Assembly: GCA_020746995.1 (NCBI GenBank)
Contig: JAGPXD010000002.1
Location: 2,914,001 to 2,978,000, forward strand
DNA from: Plectosphaerella cucumerina
Lineage: Eukaryota > Ascomycota > Sordariomycetes > Glomerellales > Plectosphaerellaceae
Direction: 5' to 3'
DNA: 64,000 nucleotides
In this document: piece by piece, positions 22,543 through 34,319 of the stretch
How positions within the stretch are numbered: the first letter of the stretch is position 1
How the letters are laid out: the number at the start of each line of letters is the position of its first letter
Notes under the pieces: generated by a model
Seen by the model: only the letters and a program-made list of their open reading frames with translations
What the model was told of the DNA's origin: nothing
Databases searched by the model: none
Translations under genes and position numbers: made by a program

Positions 22543-24294
22543 ATGGCCTCCAAGATCCCGGAGAAGGACCCCTCCGTCAGCGAGGTGGCCGACGATAGCC
22601 CCGCCCGGGAGACCCTCGACCAGCAGATCACCCGTCTGGCTAGCGAGGCACCTCCTTTCTATCGGAACCACAACCTGTTGATTCTTTACCTGCTCATCAT
22701 CCCGGGATGTCTCATGCCCGCTGTTACCCTCGGCTTCGATGCTGCCATCATGAACGGCCTTCAGGCTGTGCCTGCTTGGGATACCTGTACGTCCAGCATA
22801 TCTCTCCTGAAAGGACGCTGACTTACCCTGCACTAGATTTCAACAAGCCTCGGGGAGCAGTGCTCGGTCTGCTCAGCGCCAGTATTGGACTCGGATGCAT
22901 CGTCGCCACCCCCTTCATCAGCGTTGTCGGTGATCGCTGGGGCCGCCGCATGGGCATCTTCCTCGGCGCCGTCATCATGGCCATCGGCGGTGTGCTTCAG
23001 GGCGCGTCCATAAACAGTGAGTTCGGGAAGCTATCGGGTCTTTCAAGGATTAAGCTGATCGATCTAGTTGCCATGTTCGTCATCTCCCGTTTCATTATTG
23101 GCTTTGGTCTGGTGTTTGCCAATACATACGCCCCCATGCTCATCGGAGAGCTCGCCCACCCCCGCGACCGCCAAGTCATCACCTCGCTGTACCAGACTTC
23201 GTGGTACCTGGGTGCCGTGGCCGCCGCCTGGACGAGTATGTTCCCCTGGGTTCCGTCGAGTCGTCCGTCGTGATTCATGCTAACCACCATCAGCCTTTGG
23301 CACCTTCAGGATTCCCAGCGACTGGGCCTGGCGCATCCCATCATACCTCCAAGCAGCCCCAGCCTCTGTTCAAATCTTCTGCATCTGGTTCCTTCCCGAG
23401 TCGCCGCGCTTCGACATCGCCAAGGGTCGCCCCGAGAAGGCTCGTGACTTTCTCTTCAAGTACCACGCCGACGGCAACGAAAAGTCTGAGCTCGCCGAGC
23501 TCGAGTACCGCGAGATGCGCGCCGTCATCGAAGCTGAGGTTGCGAATAACACTGGCTGGCGCACGCTGCTGAAAACCCCCGGAAACCGCCGTCGTATACT
23601 CGTGCTCGTCCTCCTCGGCATTTTCTCGCAGTGGAGTGGCAATGGGCTCGTCAGCTACTACCTCGTCCGTGTTTTGGAGACGGCCGGCATCACGAATTCT
23701 CGCATCGTCAACATCATCAACGGATGCCTTATGATTTTCAACTGGTTGACTGCCGTGGCGAGCGCTTTCGCCTCCGGCCGCCTGCGGCGCCGCACCCAGT
23801 TCATCATCTCCGTCTCCGGCATGTTGGCCGTCTTCAGCGCGCAGACACTCTGTGCAGGCCTCTACAGCGAGCGGCATATTGCCTCGGCCGGCTATGGCGT
23901 TCTCGCCATGCTGTTCCTCTTCTACATCTTCTTCAACTTTGCCTTCAACGCCCTCCTCTACTCATACCCTGTCGAGGTACTACCCTACCCCATTCGCGCA
24001 AAGGGCTTCTCGGTCCTTATGTTTTTCAACAAAGGTAGTAGCTTCCTTAACGCTTTCGTCAATCCTGTTGGTCTCAAGGCCTTGGGGTGGAAGTACTACA
24101 TCGTGTACGTCGTCTGGTTGTGCTTTGAGCTCGCTGGCGTGTACCTCTTCTTCCCCGAGACGTCGGGTCGCAGCCTCGAGGCAATTGCCGAGGTGTTCGA
24201 CGGTCCCGCCGCGATCGACACTGAGAAAGCGCGCGCCGATGGCCTGGAGGGCAATGCGAAGGAGGGCCTCAAGCAGGATGTGAAGCAGGACTAG
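22543..24294 (+). CDS. MFS sugar transporter
   Basis: Exons 22543-22786, 22837-23016, 23068-23235 and 23294-24294 give 530 residues. The three introns are 50, 51 and 58 nt. Sugar porter signatures are visible: DRWGRRMG after segment 2, the FLPESPRF motif after segment 6, and PETSGRSLEAIAEVFDG after segment 12. The N-terminus of about 50 residues and a polar tail of about 40 residues are cytosolic. The closest named relatives are fungal lactose-permease or hexose-transporter-like proteins, a group that includes importers of disaccharides and glycosides. Its divergent pairing with an intracellular beta-glucosidase suggests that an intact glucoside is imported before hydrolysis (inference). Confidence 0.9.
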
Positions 24295-24552
24295 GCCAGG
24301 ATGGACCGCAGACTGACGTGACCTGGAGCTCTATTCAATGTTTTCCTGACTCGGGTGGCGACTGGAAGGAACGTTTGGCCACAGAGAGACCAAAGAAAGG
24401 GAAACGCACGTTGTAGTCGTAGCAGAGCGGGCCTCTTGGGCCTGGACTGTGGAAATGGACTCGTCTCCTGATTCGAGCCCTCTGACGTGCTGACCGCCCT
24501 GCAATGACACCATCGCCAGCGTCTCCATAATGCAGACGCCCGGATACCCGCT

Positions 24553-24562
24553 ATCTCCGCGA
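24553..24562 (+). promoter_or_regulatory. ATCTCCGC-type site before the regulator gene
   Basis: ATCTCCGCGA matches 8 of 10 positions of the motif in the GH3/transporter promoter and lies 28 bp before the ATG at 24590. It could mean autoregulation; a chance match is possible. Confidence 0.3.
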
Positions 24563-24589
24563 CTCGAGCCTCCTTACAACCCCCAAACC

Positions 24590-26351
24590 ATGCCTAGGAA
24601 CGCGTGCACGGCGTGTCGGTGAGTGCCCAATGCCAGCAATCGCGGTCGCGAACGAGAACCTCACACAATACCGCAGGACGAGCAAGGTGCGATGCCTCTC
24701 CCAGGGCCCCGGGGCCATGTGCCGCCGCTGCCAGGGCCGCAAGATCGCCTGCTCGTACGTCCAGTGGGCGCCCAGCCCGGAGTCGTCAGTGTCGCCCCCC
24801 GCACAGCAGCAGACGTACAGCTTGAGCCGTGAGACAGTCGGCCTCGACCTTGGCCGTGGCCGGCCGGAAGAGATCCTGCGCGAGGCTCAGTTCACCCACT
24901 CGCTCATCCTGCTGTACTTCAGCAACCTGGGCGACGTTCACTTCTTGTTTGACGAGGAGGTCTTTCTGCGTCGGTATGCCCTGGGTGAGGTATCTGAGGT
25001 GGTGCTGTTTGCGATGATGGCGCTGAGCATCAGGTATGATCCGACATCCTTTCTGATTGAGCGGCACTGATAACGAAGTCAGGTTCTCTGTTGCGCCATT
25101 CCGCGAGGACCTCGCACCGTCGCATCGCGGCGAGATCCTGTTCGAGCACGCGCGAAGCCTACTGCAGGAGGAGTTTGACCGCCCGTCCATTGCCACAGCC
25201 CAAGCATATGTCTTGCTGAGCACATATAAGCTGGCATATGGCGGCTCAAGGCAGGCCTTCCTCTATCTCGGTTAGTTAGGCTCATGCCTGTGTTTCTCCT
25301 TTAATTCCCTCGATTTGACTTTCAGCCCTAGGCTTCGCCGTCAACATGCTCAAGGTGCTCCGGCTGCTCGATGTCAACGCTGAAATCGACCCTGTTCGAC
25401 TCGAATGCAGCCGCCGCCTCGCCTGCACCATTGCTCTACTCGATCGTTTCGTCGCCCTTCCCCTCAAACTGGCACCGCACCTCTCAGACGCTGTGCCCAT
25501 GATGATGACCGATGACGAGTTCTGGGCGCTCAAGCGGCGCGCCCCTGGCGCTCCACCTCGCAAAGCATCGGTCAACCAAGAGATCCTACGACTCTCCGAG
25601 ACACTCGTTCAGACATGCACGGCAGCAGCAGCGGGTGACACGGCAACTCTCGTCGACGTGCGTCGTAGCCTTGAGGGTTACTGGGCCGACGATCCGGGGC
25701 TGCAGTACACCCAGGCCAACCTGGACTTGCACCGCGACAAGGACACATTGCGTAGCTTTGTCTACATGCACGTACTGTACCACCACGTGGGACAGCTTGC
25801 GCACTTCTCCTCTGGTCCTGGGGCCATCGCTGGGCCGAGCCCGGAGTGTCACCACCACGCGCGGTCCATCGCCGCCATCACGCAACACACATGGCTACAC
25901 GCGGGACTAGATCTGCACAATGTGACTGTTGGCCAGATCTTCACTCTTGCATCCGTGGTGCTCTCGCATGCACTTCTGATCACGCCGTCGCCTGATGACG
26001 AGCAGCTGCGGCTGGTGTTGCGGGCATCCATCACGAGGGTCAAGAACCACACGCGGATGTTCAACTGGGTGGTAAGTCAGCATGACACGAGGACGGGGCT
26101 CTGCCGGGATGCAGCTGACAGATTTAGTTGCAACATTTCGACGAATGGACGACCAAGACGAGGTCGCTTGCCGTATTTGACCAGGAAAATCTGCTGGATG
26201 ATATCCTCTTCTTGGGAAGCCAATTTGAGAAGTTGGACCACCGAACAGCTGGTAAGTTGTTTTTGAGAAGACGAAGGCCTCGACTCACCACTGACACGAC
26301 ATAGGCCAGACACGGAAGTTTCAGTCGACGGGGAGTATCAGGATGCGTTGA
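24590..26351 (+). CDS. Zn2Cys6 transcription factor next to glycoside genes
   Basis: Six exons, 24590-24618, 24677-25033, 25083-25270, 25326-26071, 26128-26251 and 26305-26351, give 496 residues. The binuclear zinc cluster has Cys at 6, 9, 16, 25, 28 and 35 (ACTACRTSKVRC, then CRRCQGRKIAC). The first exon of 29 nt ends inside the cluster, so a short start exon is easily missed. The middle homology region follows, with segments such as LLYFSNLGDVHFLFDEEVFL. The position between the transporter and GH78 genes suggests it is the local regulator (inference). Base and codon use match the neighbours. Confidence 0.86.
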
Positions 26352-27296
26352 TGTTTGGCTATCTCCAGTCCCCCTTTCTCTCCATTTTCTCTCACAGGCG
26401 GCTTGATGATCTGAATTTGGGCTGTTTCATGGTTGTACACCACTCTCGCTGGAATCTGGAATGGGTGTGTCTGTAGTCTGAAGCAAATTGAACATTTTCA
26501 TCTCGAGACACTCACCAGCACAGAATTCTTCACCCGGCGATCGAACAGGCGTCACCACAATAAGCCAGCCGCCCGGCTAGCTCAATCGGTAGAGCGTGAG
26601 ACTCTTACCAAAGGGATCACATCTCAAGGTTGTGGGTTCGACCCCCACGTCGGGCTCAATTCCTGACGTTTCCTGTCCGCAGGATCCTGACGATGATTTT
26701 TTGCTGTTTGCGTCGGGTGACAGAAGGTTCAGCGGGCCGGACAACATGCGCAGACGCACGAGTCCATGGCATCTAGTCGCACACATCGATGTTGATGCTT
26801 AGTAGAGGAGACGAATACAGGCTGACAGGCTAAGCCTTATGGTGGCAGACCTGGTAGTGAAGTGTTACTCCGAGTTTTCTCCTCCAGCGACAGACGGAGA
26901 ATCCTCGGGGTCGCATCCCCTCTGTCCACCACATCCATCCCTCACCAAACCCTCGGGTGAGCAGGGTACGAGACGATCCCAGGGCAACTGCCGACAAAGC
27001 GCGGCCTAGCTGGGGAAGTTGTCCGACGATTGACTCGGATCATCCGGGGGCACACTCACAGAGAGTGAAAATCGGGGCCGACGTTCCCCCACCTTTCCGA
27101 AAATGCCCCTATTCCAGCCACTGAGGCCCGGGGCTCACCAACCCCACTCTCGGGTCCGACGCCGGCCGCCTTCAACCCGACAACCGAAGACAGACGCGAT
27201 GGCGGGAATCCCGAATGAGGGGACGACATTCATCTTATTACTGCCACGATCTCGAGATCTCATGTGTCTCCAAGCACACACACCGACACGCCCAGA
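26352..27296. other. Intergenic with tRNA-Lys and the GH78 promoter
   Basis: Apart from the tRNA the region holds no coding frame. CGGATCATCCG, a CGG-N5-CCG inverted pair of the kind bound by Zn2Cys6 dimers, is at 27036-27046, 250 bp before the GH78 ATG. CGGAGAAT, a reversed partial match to the ATCTCCG motif, is at 26895-26902. Confidence 0.4.
26571..26656 (+). tRNA. tRNA-Lys(CUU) with a 13-nt intron
   Basis: The acceptor stem GCCCGGC pairs with GTCGGGC (one G-U pair). The D-arm GCTC..GAGC, anticodon stem TGAGA/TCTCA and T-arm GTGGG TTCGACC CCCAC are all present. The loop CTCTTA gives anticodon CUU at 26604-26606. The intron is 26608-26620, after position 37. A run of six T at 26697-26702 can end Pol III transcription. 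Confidence 0.95.
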
Positions 27297-30048
27297 ATGC
27301 CTGAGCTGACCATCACCGACGTCCACTTCGAGCACTACGCCCCAGGCGCTGCCCTCGGCGTCGACGACACCCGGCCGCGCATCTCCTGGCGCTTCCAGAA
27401 CGCCCCCAACGGGTTCCGCCAGGACCGGTACGAGATCCAATTGAGCAAGGTCGTCAACGGGGAAGAGACCGATTCTGTCACGTCTCAAGTCTCGTCACCC
27501 GAGTCCCATCTCGTGCCCTGGCCAGCGGCAGACCCCATCTCTTCCCGTCAGCGATGGGCCGTTCGCGTTCGTGCCCGAGGCACTGGCAGCACCGAGTTTA
27601 CTCCCTGGAGCGAGCCGGAATACATTGAGGCCGGCCTGCACATCCGCGAGGACTGGTCCGGTCAGCTCATCTCAGCTCCCTGGGCCGCCAACGACCCCGA
27701 CACAGCCAAGCCAGAAGACCTCTTCCGCAAGCACTTCTCCATCACCGGCCAGATCCGCTCAGCGAGGCTGTACATCACTTCGCACGGCGTCTATGAGGCC
27801 GAGATCAATGGCCAAAGGGTCGGCGACTTCTTCCTCGCCCCCGGCTGGGCGAGCTACGATGGGCGCCTGCCGTACCAGACCTACGACGTGACTACACACC
27901 TCGCGTCAGGGGCCAACGCCATTGGTGTCAGGGTTGCAGAGGGGTGGTTCAACGGCCGTTTGGGCTTCCACGGTGGCCGTCGCAACATTTGGGGCGACAG
28001 AACCGCCCTGCTTGCTCAGCTTGAAGTTACCCTTGCTGATGGGTCTGTGGTGAGCATCGCAACGGACAACGAATGGGCTGTGACCCAGGGACCGATTCGG
28101 CTGGCCGAGATCTACGACGGAGAAAAGTACGATGCCACTGCCGAGATTCCCGGGTGGTCAACCTCTGGTCTTGACGCCAAAGACTGGAAACAAGTCGAGG
28201 TCTTGCCCGCCATCTCTGCCGACATCCAGCTGGCCAGGGGCTCGGCAGAGCCTGTCCGCCGCATCGAGATTCTGAAGTCGATTGAGACAATCACCACGCC
28301 TGCCGGAAAGACGATCCTCGACTTCGGACAGAACCTCGTCGGCTACATCCGCATCAAGAACGTCAAGGGCCCCGCGGGCCATACTCTTACGCTCTCACAC
28401 GCCGAGGTCCTCGAAAATGGCGAGCTTGGCATTCGTCCCCTGCGTGTCTGCAAGGCCCAGGACACGTACACTCTGCGTGGCGATGCGGCCGGTGAGACCT
28501 ATGAGCCGCGGTTCACCTTCCACGGCTTCCGCTACGTCCAGATCGACAATTGGCCGTCCTCGGCCCAGGACGTCTCGACGTCCCTCGAGGCCGTCGTTTG
28601 CCACACCGACATGGAGGAGCGCGGTACCTTCTCGTGCTCCGAGCCAAAGATCAACACTCTCTTCTCGAATGTCCGCTGGGGCATGCGCGGAAACTTCCTC
28701 TCCGTGCCGACAGACTGTCCTCAGCGCGACGAGCGGCTCGGCTGGACCGGCGATCTGGCCCTGTTCGCACCTACGGCGGCCTTTGTATATGGATGCCACG
28801 GCATTCTTCGGGACTGGCTGAAGGATGTGTGGTTTGATCAGCAAAAGCAGGGCGGTATTCCGCCTGTAGTGAGCCCGAACGCGCTTTCCGGCGCGGGGCT
28901 TTTTGGCCAGCCCATGCCGTTCGCCATTTGGGCTGATGTGACGGTGTTGGCGCCGTGGACGCTGTGGGAGGAGACACGGGACCCGGCGGTCCTCGAGGCA
29001 CAGTATGAATCCATGGAGACATGGCTGCGTGTGATTCCGAGGAACAAAGAGGTGTCGACGAATCTTTGGGACTTCAGCAAGATTCAGCTGGGAGTGAGTC
29101 CTCCGCCCCCTTTCCTGGCTTCGAGACCTGAGGATGCAAGGCTAATCCCATGTGCAGGACTGGCTCGACCCCAACGCTCCGCCTGCTGAGCCGCAAAAGG
29201 CCACCACTGACCCTGTCCTCGTCGCCAACGCTTTCCTCATCAATTCTATCGACCACATGGTGCGCATCGCCAGCGTTCTCAGTAAGCAGGACGACATGGC
29301 CCGGTATTCGAAGTGGGCAACGGATGCTCGCGCCGACTTCACCGCCGAGTACACGACAACCAATGGCCGCCTCATGTCGGATACCCAGACAGCCTACTCC
29401 TTGGCCATCTGCTTCGACCTTGTCTCCCCCGCCCACCGACTGCGTGCAGGCGAGCGACTCGTGGACATTGTGCGCCGCAACGCCTTCCGAGTCGGCACTG
29501 GCTTTGCTGGAACTCCCTTCGTTTGCGAAGCGCTGACCCGCGCTGGGCACCCGGATGTCGCATATTCGATGCTTCTCAACGAGACGTGTCCTTCGTGGCT
29601 GTATCCGATCACGATGGGAGCAACGACGATGTGGGAGCGTTGGGATAGCATGCTGCCGGACGGTCAGATCAACCCCGGCGAGATGACGAGCTTCAACCAC
29701 TACGCTTATGGCGCTGTGGCCAAGTTCATGGTCGAGCGGCTCGCGGGTCTGAAGCGGACAGCACCTGGATGGACGAAAGCTGAGGTCAGGCCCGAGGTTG
29801 AGGGACCGTTCAGTTGGGCGAAGGCAGAGCACATCACTCCGTATGGAAAGGTGTCGAGCTCGTGGGTGCTCGAGGATGGGGTCCTGAAAATTGATGTCGT
29901 GGTGCCACCGACCACGGAGATGGAGGTCGTCATTCCGGGGACGGATGGGCCGAAGACGGAAGTGGTGGGCGCGGGGACGTGGTCGTTCTCGACTCCATAC
30001 CAGAGGACGAAGACATGGCCTGTCAAAGCCATTAGCATCTTTGACTAA
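27297..30048 (+). CDS. GH78 alpha-L-rhamnosidase, no signal peptide
   Basis: Exons 27297-29093 and 29158-30048 give 895 residues. The 64-nt intron lies between Gly599 and Asp600. The N-terminal beta-sandwich modules (FEHYAPGAALGVDDTRPRIS, then GWASYDGRLPYQTYDVT) lead into the (alpha/alpha)6 barrel, with the hallmark DCPQRDERLGWTGD near residues 473-486 that carries the general acid Glu. A C-terminal sandwich follows FNHYAYGAVAKFM. These are the GH78 features. Family role: release of terminal alpha-L-rhamnose from rutin-, naringin- or hesperidin-like glycosides. The N-terminus, MPELTITDVHFEHY, is not a signal peptide, so the enzyme is likely cytosolic. The start is the first ATG in frame. With GH3, the transporter and the regulator it makes a plausible rhamnosyl-glucoside route. 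Confidence 0.92.
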
Positions 30049-31274
30049 GGGTTAGAAGACTTTACAAGCACAATGCAAGCGCCTTCATACCAGAAGGTCT
30101 CCTAGAAGCAAAGTGTGATTCGACGACGCCACTGGGTGGCCGTCCAGTTCCCGTCTGCTCCCAAAGCCGCGTTTTGAGCCACAGCTGCTAGCAGGTGATA
30201 AGCTGTCAGGGGTTCGTTCGACTTGGAAGAGACTTGGACAAACTATGATCTGACTTGAAGGTCGACCGGTGTGAGATGTAGGATGCAGAAGACCGAAAGC
30301 CACGAGGAAGACCTCCAATGGCCGTCTATCTCACACATGACAGGTCTTCTTCTGCACTCCCCTCTTGTGATGGTTGTCCTCCACCCCCAGCCGGCCCACC
30401 GGCCCAAGAGCGCTGGCACTGCCGGCGACGCCTTGCCCCTGGCGGCCGCGGGAGGGGAATCTCCGTGTCAGCATTAGGCATAGCGTACGGCTGGACCGGC
30501 GCCAGGCGCCTTGGAGGCACGCAGTTTTGAAGCCCCGTCCCGCCGTCCTGCTCTGCCAGCCACTGTCCCTCCTGCAGCATCATGGCCTGTCCCTCCCGTG
30601 GCTCCGTCGTCCCGCACCTCGTAGATGCAGAAGCGAGGCGAGGGTGGCCTCGATCACCATGATTCCACCTGCATGCAAAGCACCGCACCACCCTCCGTCT
30701 GCTCGTCTCGGGCAACCCTCATCTGCACTGCACTGCCTGTCCTGTCCGCGTCACCCTACCGAGCGCCTCGCCGCCGCCACAAGCAACCCCTCGCCAGGGC
30801 ACACCTCCCAAAGCCAGGCCAGGACACTCTTACCCCGACAGTTCACCATCCTTCCCCTCCTTCCGAGTGTGCCTCCTCAGAGCCCGACGGACATGTACCC
30901 CGGATTCTCCACCCGAACCCCTCAATCCGTGCTCGCGTCGATCCGGCGTTCAGGGGGGGAAGAAGGGGGGGAAAAGGACGCCTATTTTTTTTCTGGACTG
31001 GCCCTTAATCAACCCGCATGATCCATCATCAGGCCAGGGCCGCCTGCTCTGCCGATCCGTCCCTCCCCCATCATCTTCCCACCGTCGCCTCGGGACATGC
31101 AGTGAAGCCGTCTTTCTCCTCTTCCTCTCGACCGAGTCGCCACCCTAGTACCGACAGAAGATGGGACGGATCAAATAGCCCTCTCCGGCCGACTTCTCTT
31201 CTAATTTGACTTCGAAATCCCGTCTCACTCAGTCCGCCGAGCATCGGGTGTACCTCCGACCCTCCTCCTCCGTA
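30049..31274. other. Intergenic, no gene seen
   Basis: This is the GH78 3' flank and the promoter and leader of the next regulator. C-rich frames such as 30374-31021 are composition effects. Runs of G and T lie at 30953-30990. Confidence 0.5.
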
Positions 31275-33920
31275 ATGTCGCCCTCTTTCGCCACGCCGAC
31301 TGACGCCGGAATGTTCCACAACTGTATGTCGTGCTTCCCGTGTTTGATTGTTCCTCCCACTTTGTTCGCGCTGTTTGCTCACGCGCTGTAGTCCAGGTCC
31401 AGGGCAGCGCGCAGCCCAGCGCCGCAGGGCCCCTCGGCGCAGCCGATACCGCCGACGGCCGCTCCGTCAAGATCTCGCAAGCATGCGCCGAGTGCAAACG
31501 GCGCAAGATCCGCTGCGATGGAAATCATCCTTGCCGCCAATGCCTATCAACACGGGTGCCGAAGCGATGCTTCTACGACAAGCATCGCCCGCGTGTGGTG
31601 CCTTCGCGGAAGTGGGTGTTCCTGGGGATCAAGTCCCTCCCTCCATGATGCTGACCTCGCCTAGGGTCGTCGAGAACCTCTCCCAATCCCTCGAAGAATG
31701 CCGGTCTGTTCTTGGCCGCCTCTTCCCCGACCAGGAATTGTCCTCCCTCCTCCCGCTTTCCCGCGAAGAGCTTCTCGAGTTGCTACAGCGCCCAGCTGCC
31801 GCCGAGGGCGAAGCCGCCCTTCCCTCGCCCCCAATCCTGAACCAGTCGCCGCTGCTTGGTGATGAGGACGACGCCGCCGACCATGAGACCGATCCAGGCG
31901 CCGCCGAACTCGAGCAAATGCCCACACGCGACTCCGAATGGGATGAGGAGCGGCGCGACCACGAGCCCATCCCAGTCGAGTCGGACGACGTCAACGCCCT
32001 TTCGCTCACAATGGATCGACGGGCGTCATACCTTGGGGCCTCTTCGGTCAAGGCTGCGCTCATGGTGATGCTCAAGTTGCAGCCGCAGCTGCGACAGGGC
32101 CTGGCGCAGAGGAACAACCCGAACTTGAACGCCTCAACACTCGGCGGCACCGCACTGCCAAACACGGCCTCCGACCTCGTGACGCCCCTTCGTCGCGCCT
32201 CGCTCGCCGCAGCTGCTGCCGCCGCCGACGCGAAACCAGCCGCCCGAGTGCCCTGGTCCTGGCGCGGTCAGACCTTTGTCGACGCCTACTTCAAGCGAGT
32301 GCACGCCTTCATCCCCATGCTCGACGAAGCCAGCTTCCGCGCCGACTATTCGCGTGGTCATCGGACCGATTCGCCATGGCTTGCTCTCCTCCATGCCGTA
32401 CTAGCGATCGGAAGCGTGGCGGCGACCAAGTCGAGCGATCTGCATCACGAGCAGCACTACCACCAAGCAATGGCTCATCTCACCCTCGACTCATTCGGTT
32501 CCAGTCGCGTCGAGACCGTTCAGGCTCTTGCAATCATCGGAGGGTACTACCTCCACTACGTGAATCGGCCCAACATGGCAAATGCCCTATTGGGAGCCGC
32601 TGTCCGCATGGCCAGCGCCCTGGGGCTGCACCGCGAGTCGTTGGCCCAGGACAGCTCGGAGTCGGACATGATGACGGCAGAAATCCGCCGGCGAACCTGG
32701 TGGTCGCTCTTCTGCCTCGACACTTGGGCGACGACGACCCTGGGGCGTCCGTCTTTTGGTCGCCGGGGCCCTGGCATTAACATTCGCCCGCCTGAGCTGG
32801 GAATGAGCCAAGTTCGTACCCCATGCTGCTTACCCCGAACATCGCTGACTGACTTCCTTAGGCTGCCGAGTCGGCGCAATACGCCGGTGTCCTCCCCATC
32901 ATCGAAAACATCAAGTTCTGCCGCATCGCGACCCAGGTCCAGGACACCCTCGCCGCGAGCCCCCTTCTATCGACTGAGGACCGTCAGTCCATGGACGCCC
33001 AACTCGTGTCCTGGTACGAGGGTCTTCCCTGGCTTCTGCGGACGACACAGCCGTGCGCCGAGCCGTTGTATATCGCTCGTTGCGTCACCAAGTGGCGCTA
33101 CCAGAACCTGCGCATGCTCCTCCACCGACCCGTCCTGCTCACCCTCGCGAGCAACCACCGCCCGGTACCTTCGCGCCCGCGCCGCCGTGCCTCGCACGCA
33201 CCTTCATCCGTCTCATCCGCCGACGCCGACACCTCGCCTGGTACCGGTGCCGGCGCCCCCAACAGCGAGGACGAGGACTTCACCGCCTCCCTCGATGCTT
33301 GCTCCGACATGGCCGGACAGACGATCCATGACATCTCACGCGAGTGGACGCGCAACCAGATGCTCGGCTGGAACGCCGCCTGGTTCCTCTACCAGGCCGT
33401 CATGATCCCGCTGCTGCGCCTGGCGTGGCAACCCTTGGACACTCGCGCCGACACGTGGTGTGAGCAGATTGAGATGACACTCGATCTGCTGGATGCCATG
33501 GGCGACTGGTCCCTGACGGCATGCAGGAGCCGCGAGGTCGTGCGACGCGTGTACGAGACTGTCCGGGCCGCGGCGGACACGGCGGCGGGGATGCCGGGCG
33601 GCGACCCGACGCAAACGTTTGTGGGCGCGGGGATGATGGAGCAGATTGGCGAGGATGTCGAGTTCCGCATGTCGCCTATCCGTCTGGACACGGACGTTGA
33701 TGTCGCTGGGCTGATGGATCAGGACTGGATGTGGGATCTTGACGGCATGTTCTGGGGACAGCCGGGGCAGCAGGGAATGCAGCCAGGGATGATGCAGCCG
33801 CAACAGCAGCAGCAACAACCCGACGGTGTTATCATGGACGGCATGGAGGGACAGGATCCGGGGGTTATGTACGGAGACGGCACGGTGCTGCCGATGCATT
33901 TTGGGGCATACAATGGGTAG
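31275..33920 (+). CDS. Zn2Cys6 transcription factor, possibly CLR-2/ClrB/ManR-like
   Basis: Exons 31275-31323, 31392-31611, 31665-32811 and 32862-33920 give 824 residues. The zinc cluster has Cys at 48, 51, 58, 64, 67 and 76 (CAECKRRKIRCDG, PCRQC). It is followed by RCFYDKHRPRVVPSRK and a leucine-rich segment, NLSQSLEECRSVLGRLFPDQ. That head resembles the cellulose or mannan regulators CLR-2, ClrB and ManR from memory, at moderate certainty. The fungal-specific middle domain spans about 300-560 (VHAFIPMLDEASFRADY onward), and the tail is Gln-, Met- and Gly-rich. The third intron has an unusual donor, GTTCGT. If the family call is right, it would activate polysaccharide or glycoside genes, matching its neighbours. 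Confidence 0.83.
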
Positions 33921-34319
33921 GGGATGGACTGGCTGGGACTTGGGGCGGATATGGGACAGGAAAAGGAGGTCGATCGGCATTGGGATTGGATCGAGGGAGT
34001 TTGGCGGAGTGTTTCGCTTCCTCTTCTGTAACGATTGATTGACAGCGCAATGATACCCATGATTGCAGAGGCCAGGGCCGCTGGTGTGGTGAGCTGGTCG
34101 TTGCTTGGCCGCGTCTGGGCGCAGTGAAGGAGACCAAGAGCACTAACTGATGCACACTGAATCACAGCGCAGGGCGAGATACCACAACATCTGAGGGTCA
34201 TGATGGTGAGGAAGCGGGCATCCTTCGGGTTTGTTGACATTTGACCCGACCGACGAGCAGATTTCGTCTCATCGACGCGTCCTCTTCGACTTGAGGACTT
34301 TCCTGGACAGCGTCTGAAG
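33921..34319. other. Intergenic, no gene seen
   Basis: Spacer of 399 bp between two plus-strand genes, holding a 3' flank and a promoter. No specific element was recognised. Confidence 0.45.

Noticed and set aside
27264..27296. Longer N-terminus of the rhamnosidase from a GTG at 27264
   Set aside because: Nuclear fungal genes start with ATG; the first in-frame ATG is 27297 and gives the usual family start.
31348..31664. Upstream part of the long frame through the second regulator
   Set aside because: It is out of frame with the zinc cluster; the cluster is read in another frame and joined by the intron 31612-31664.
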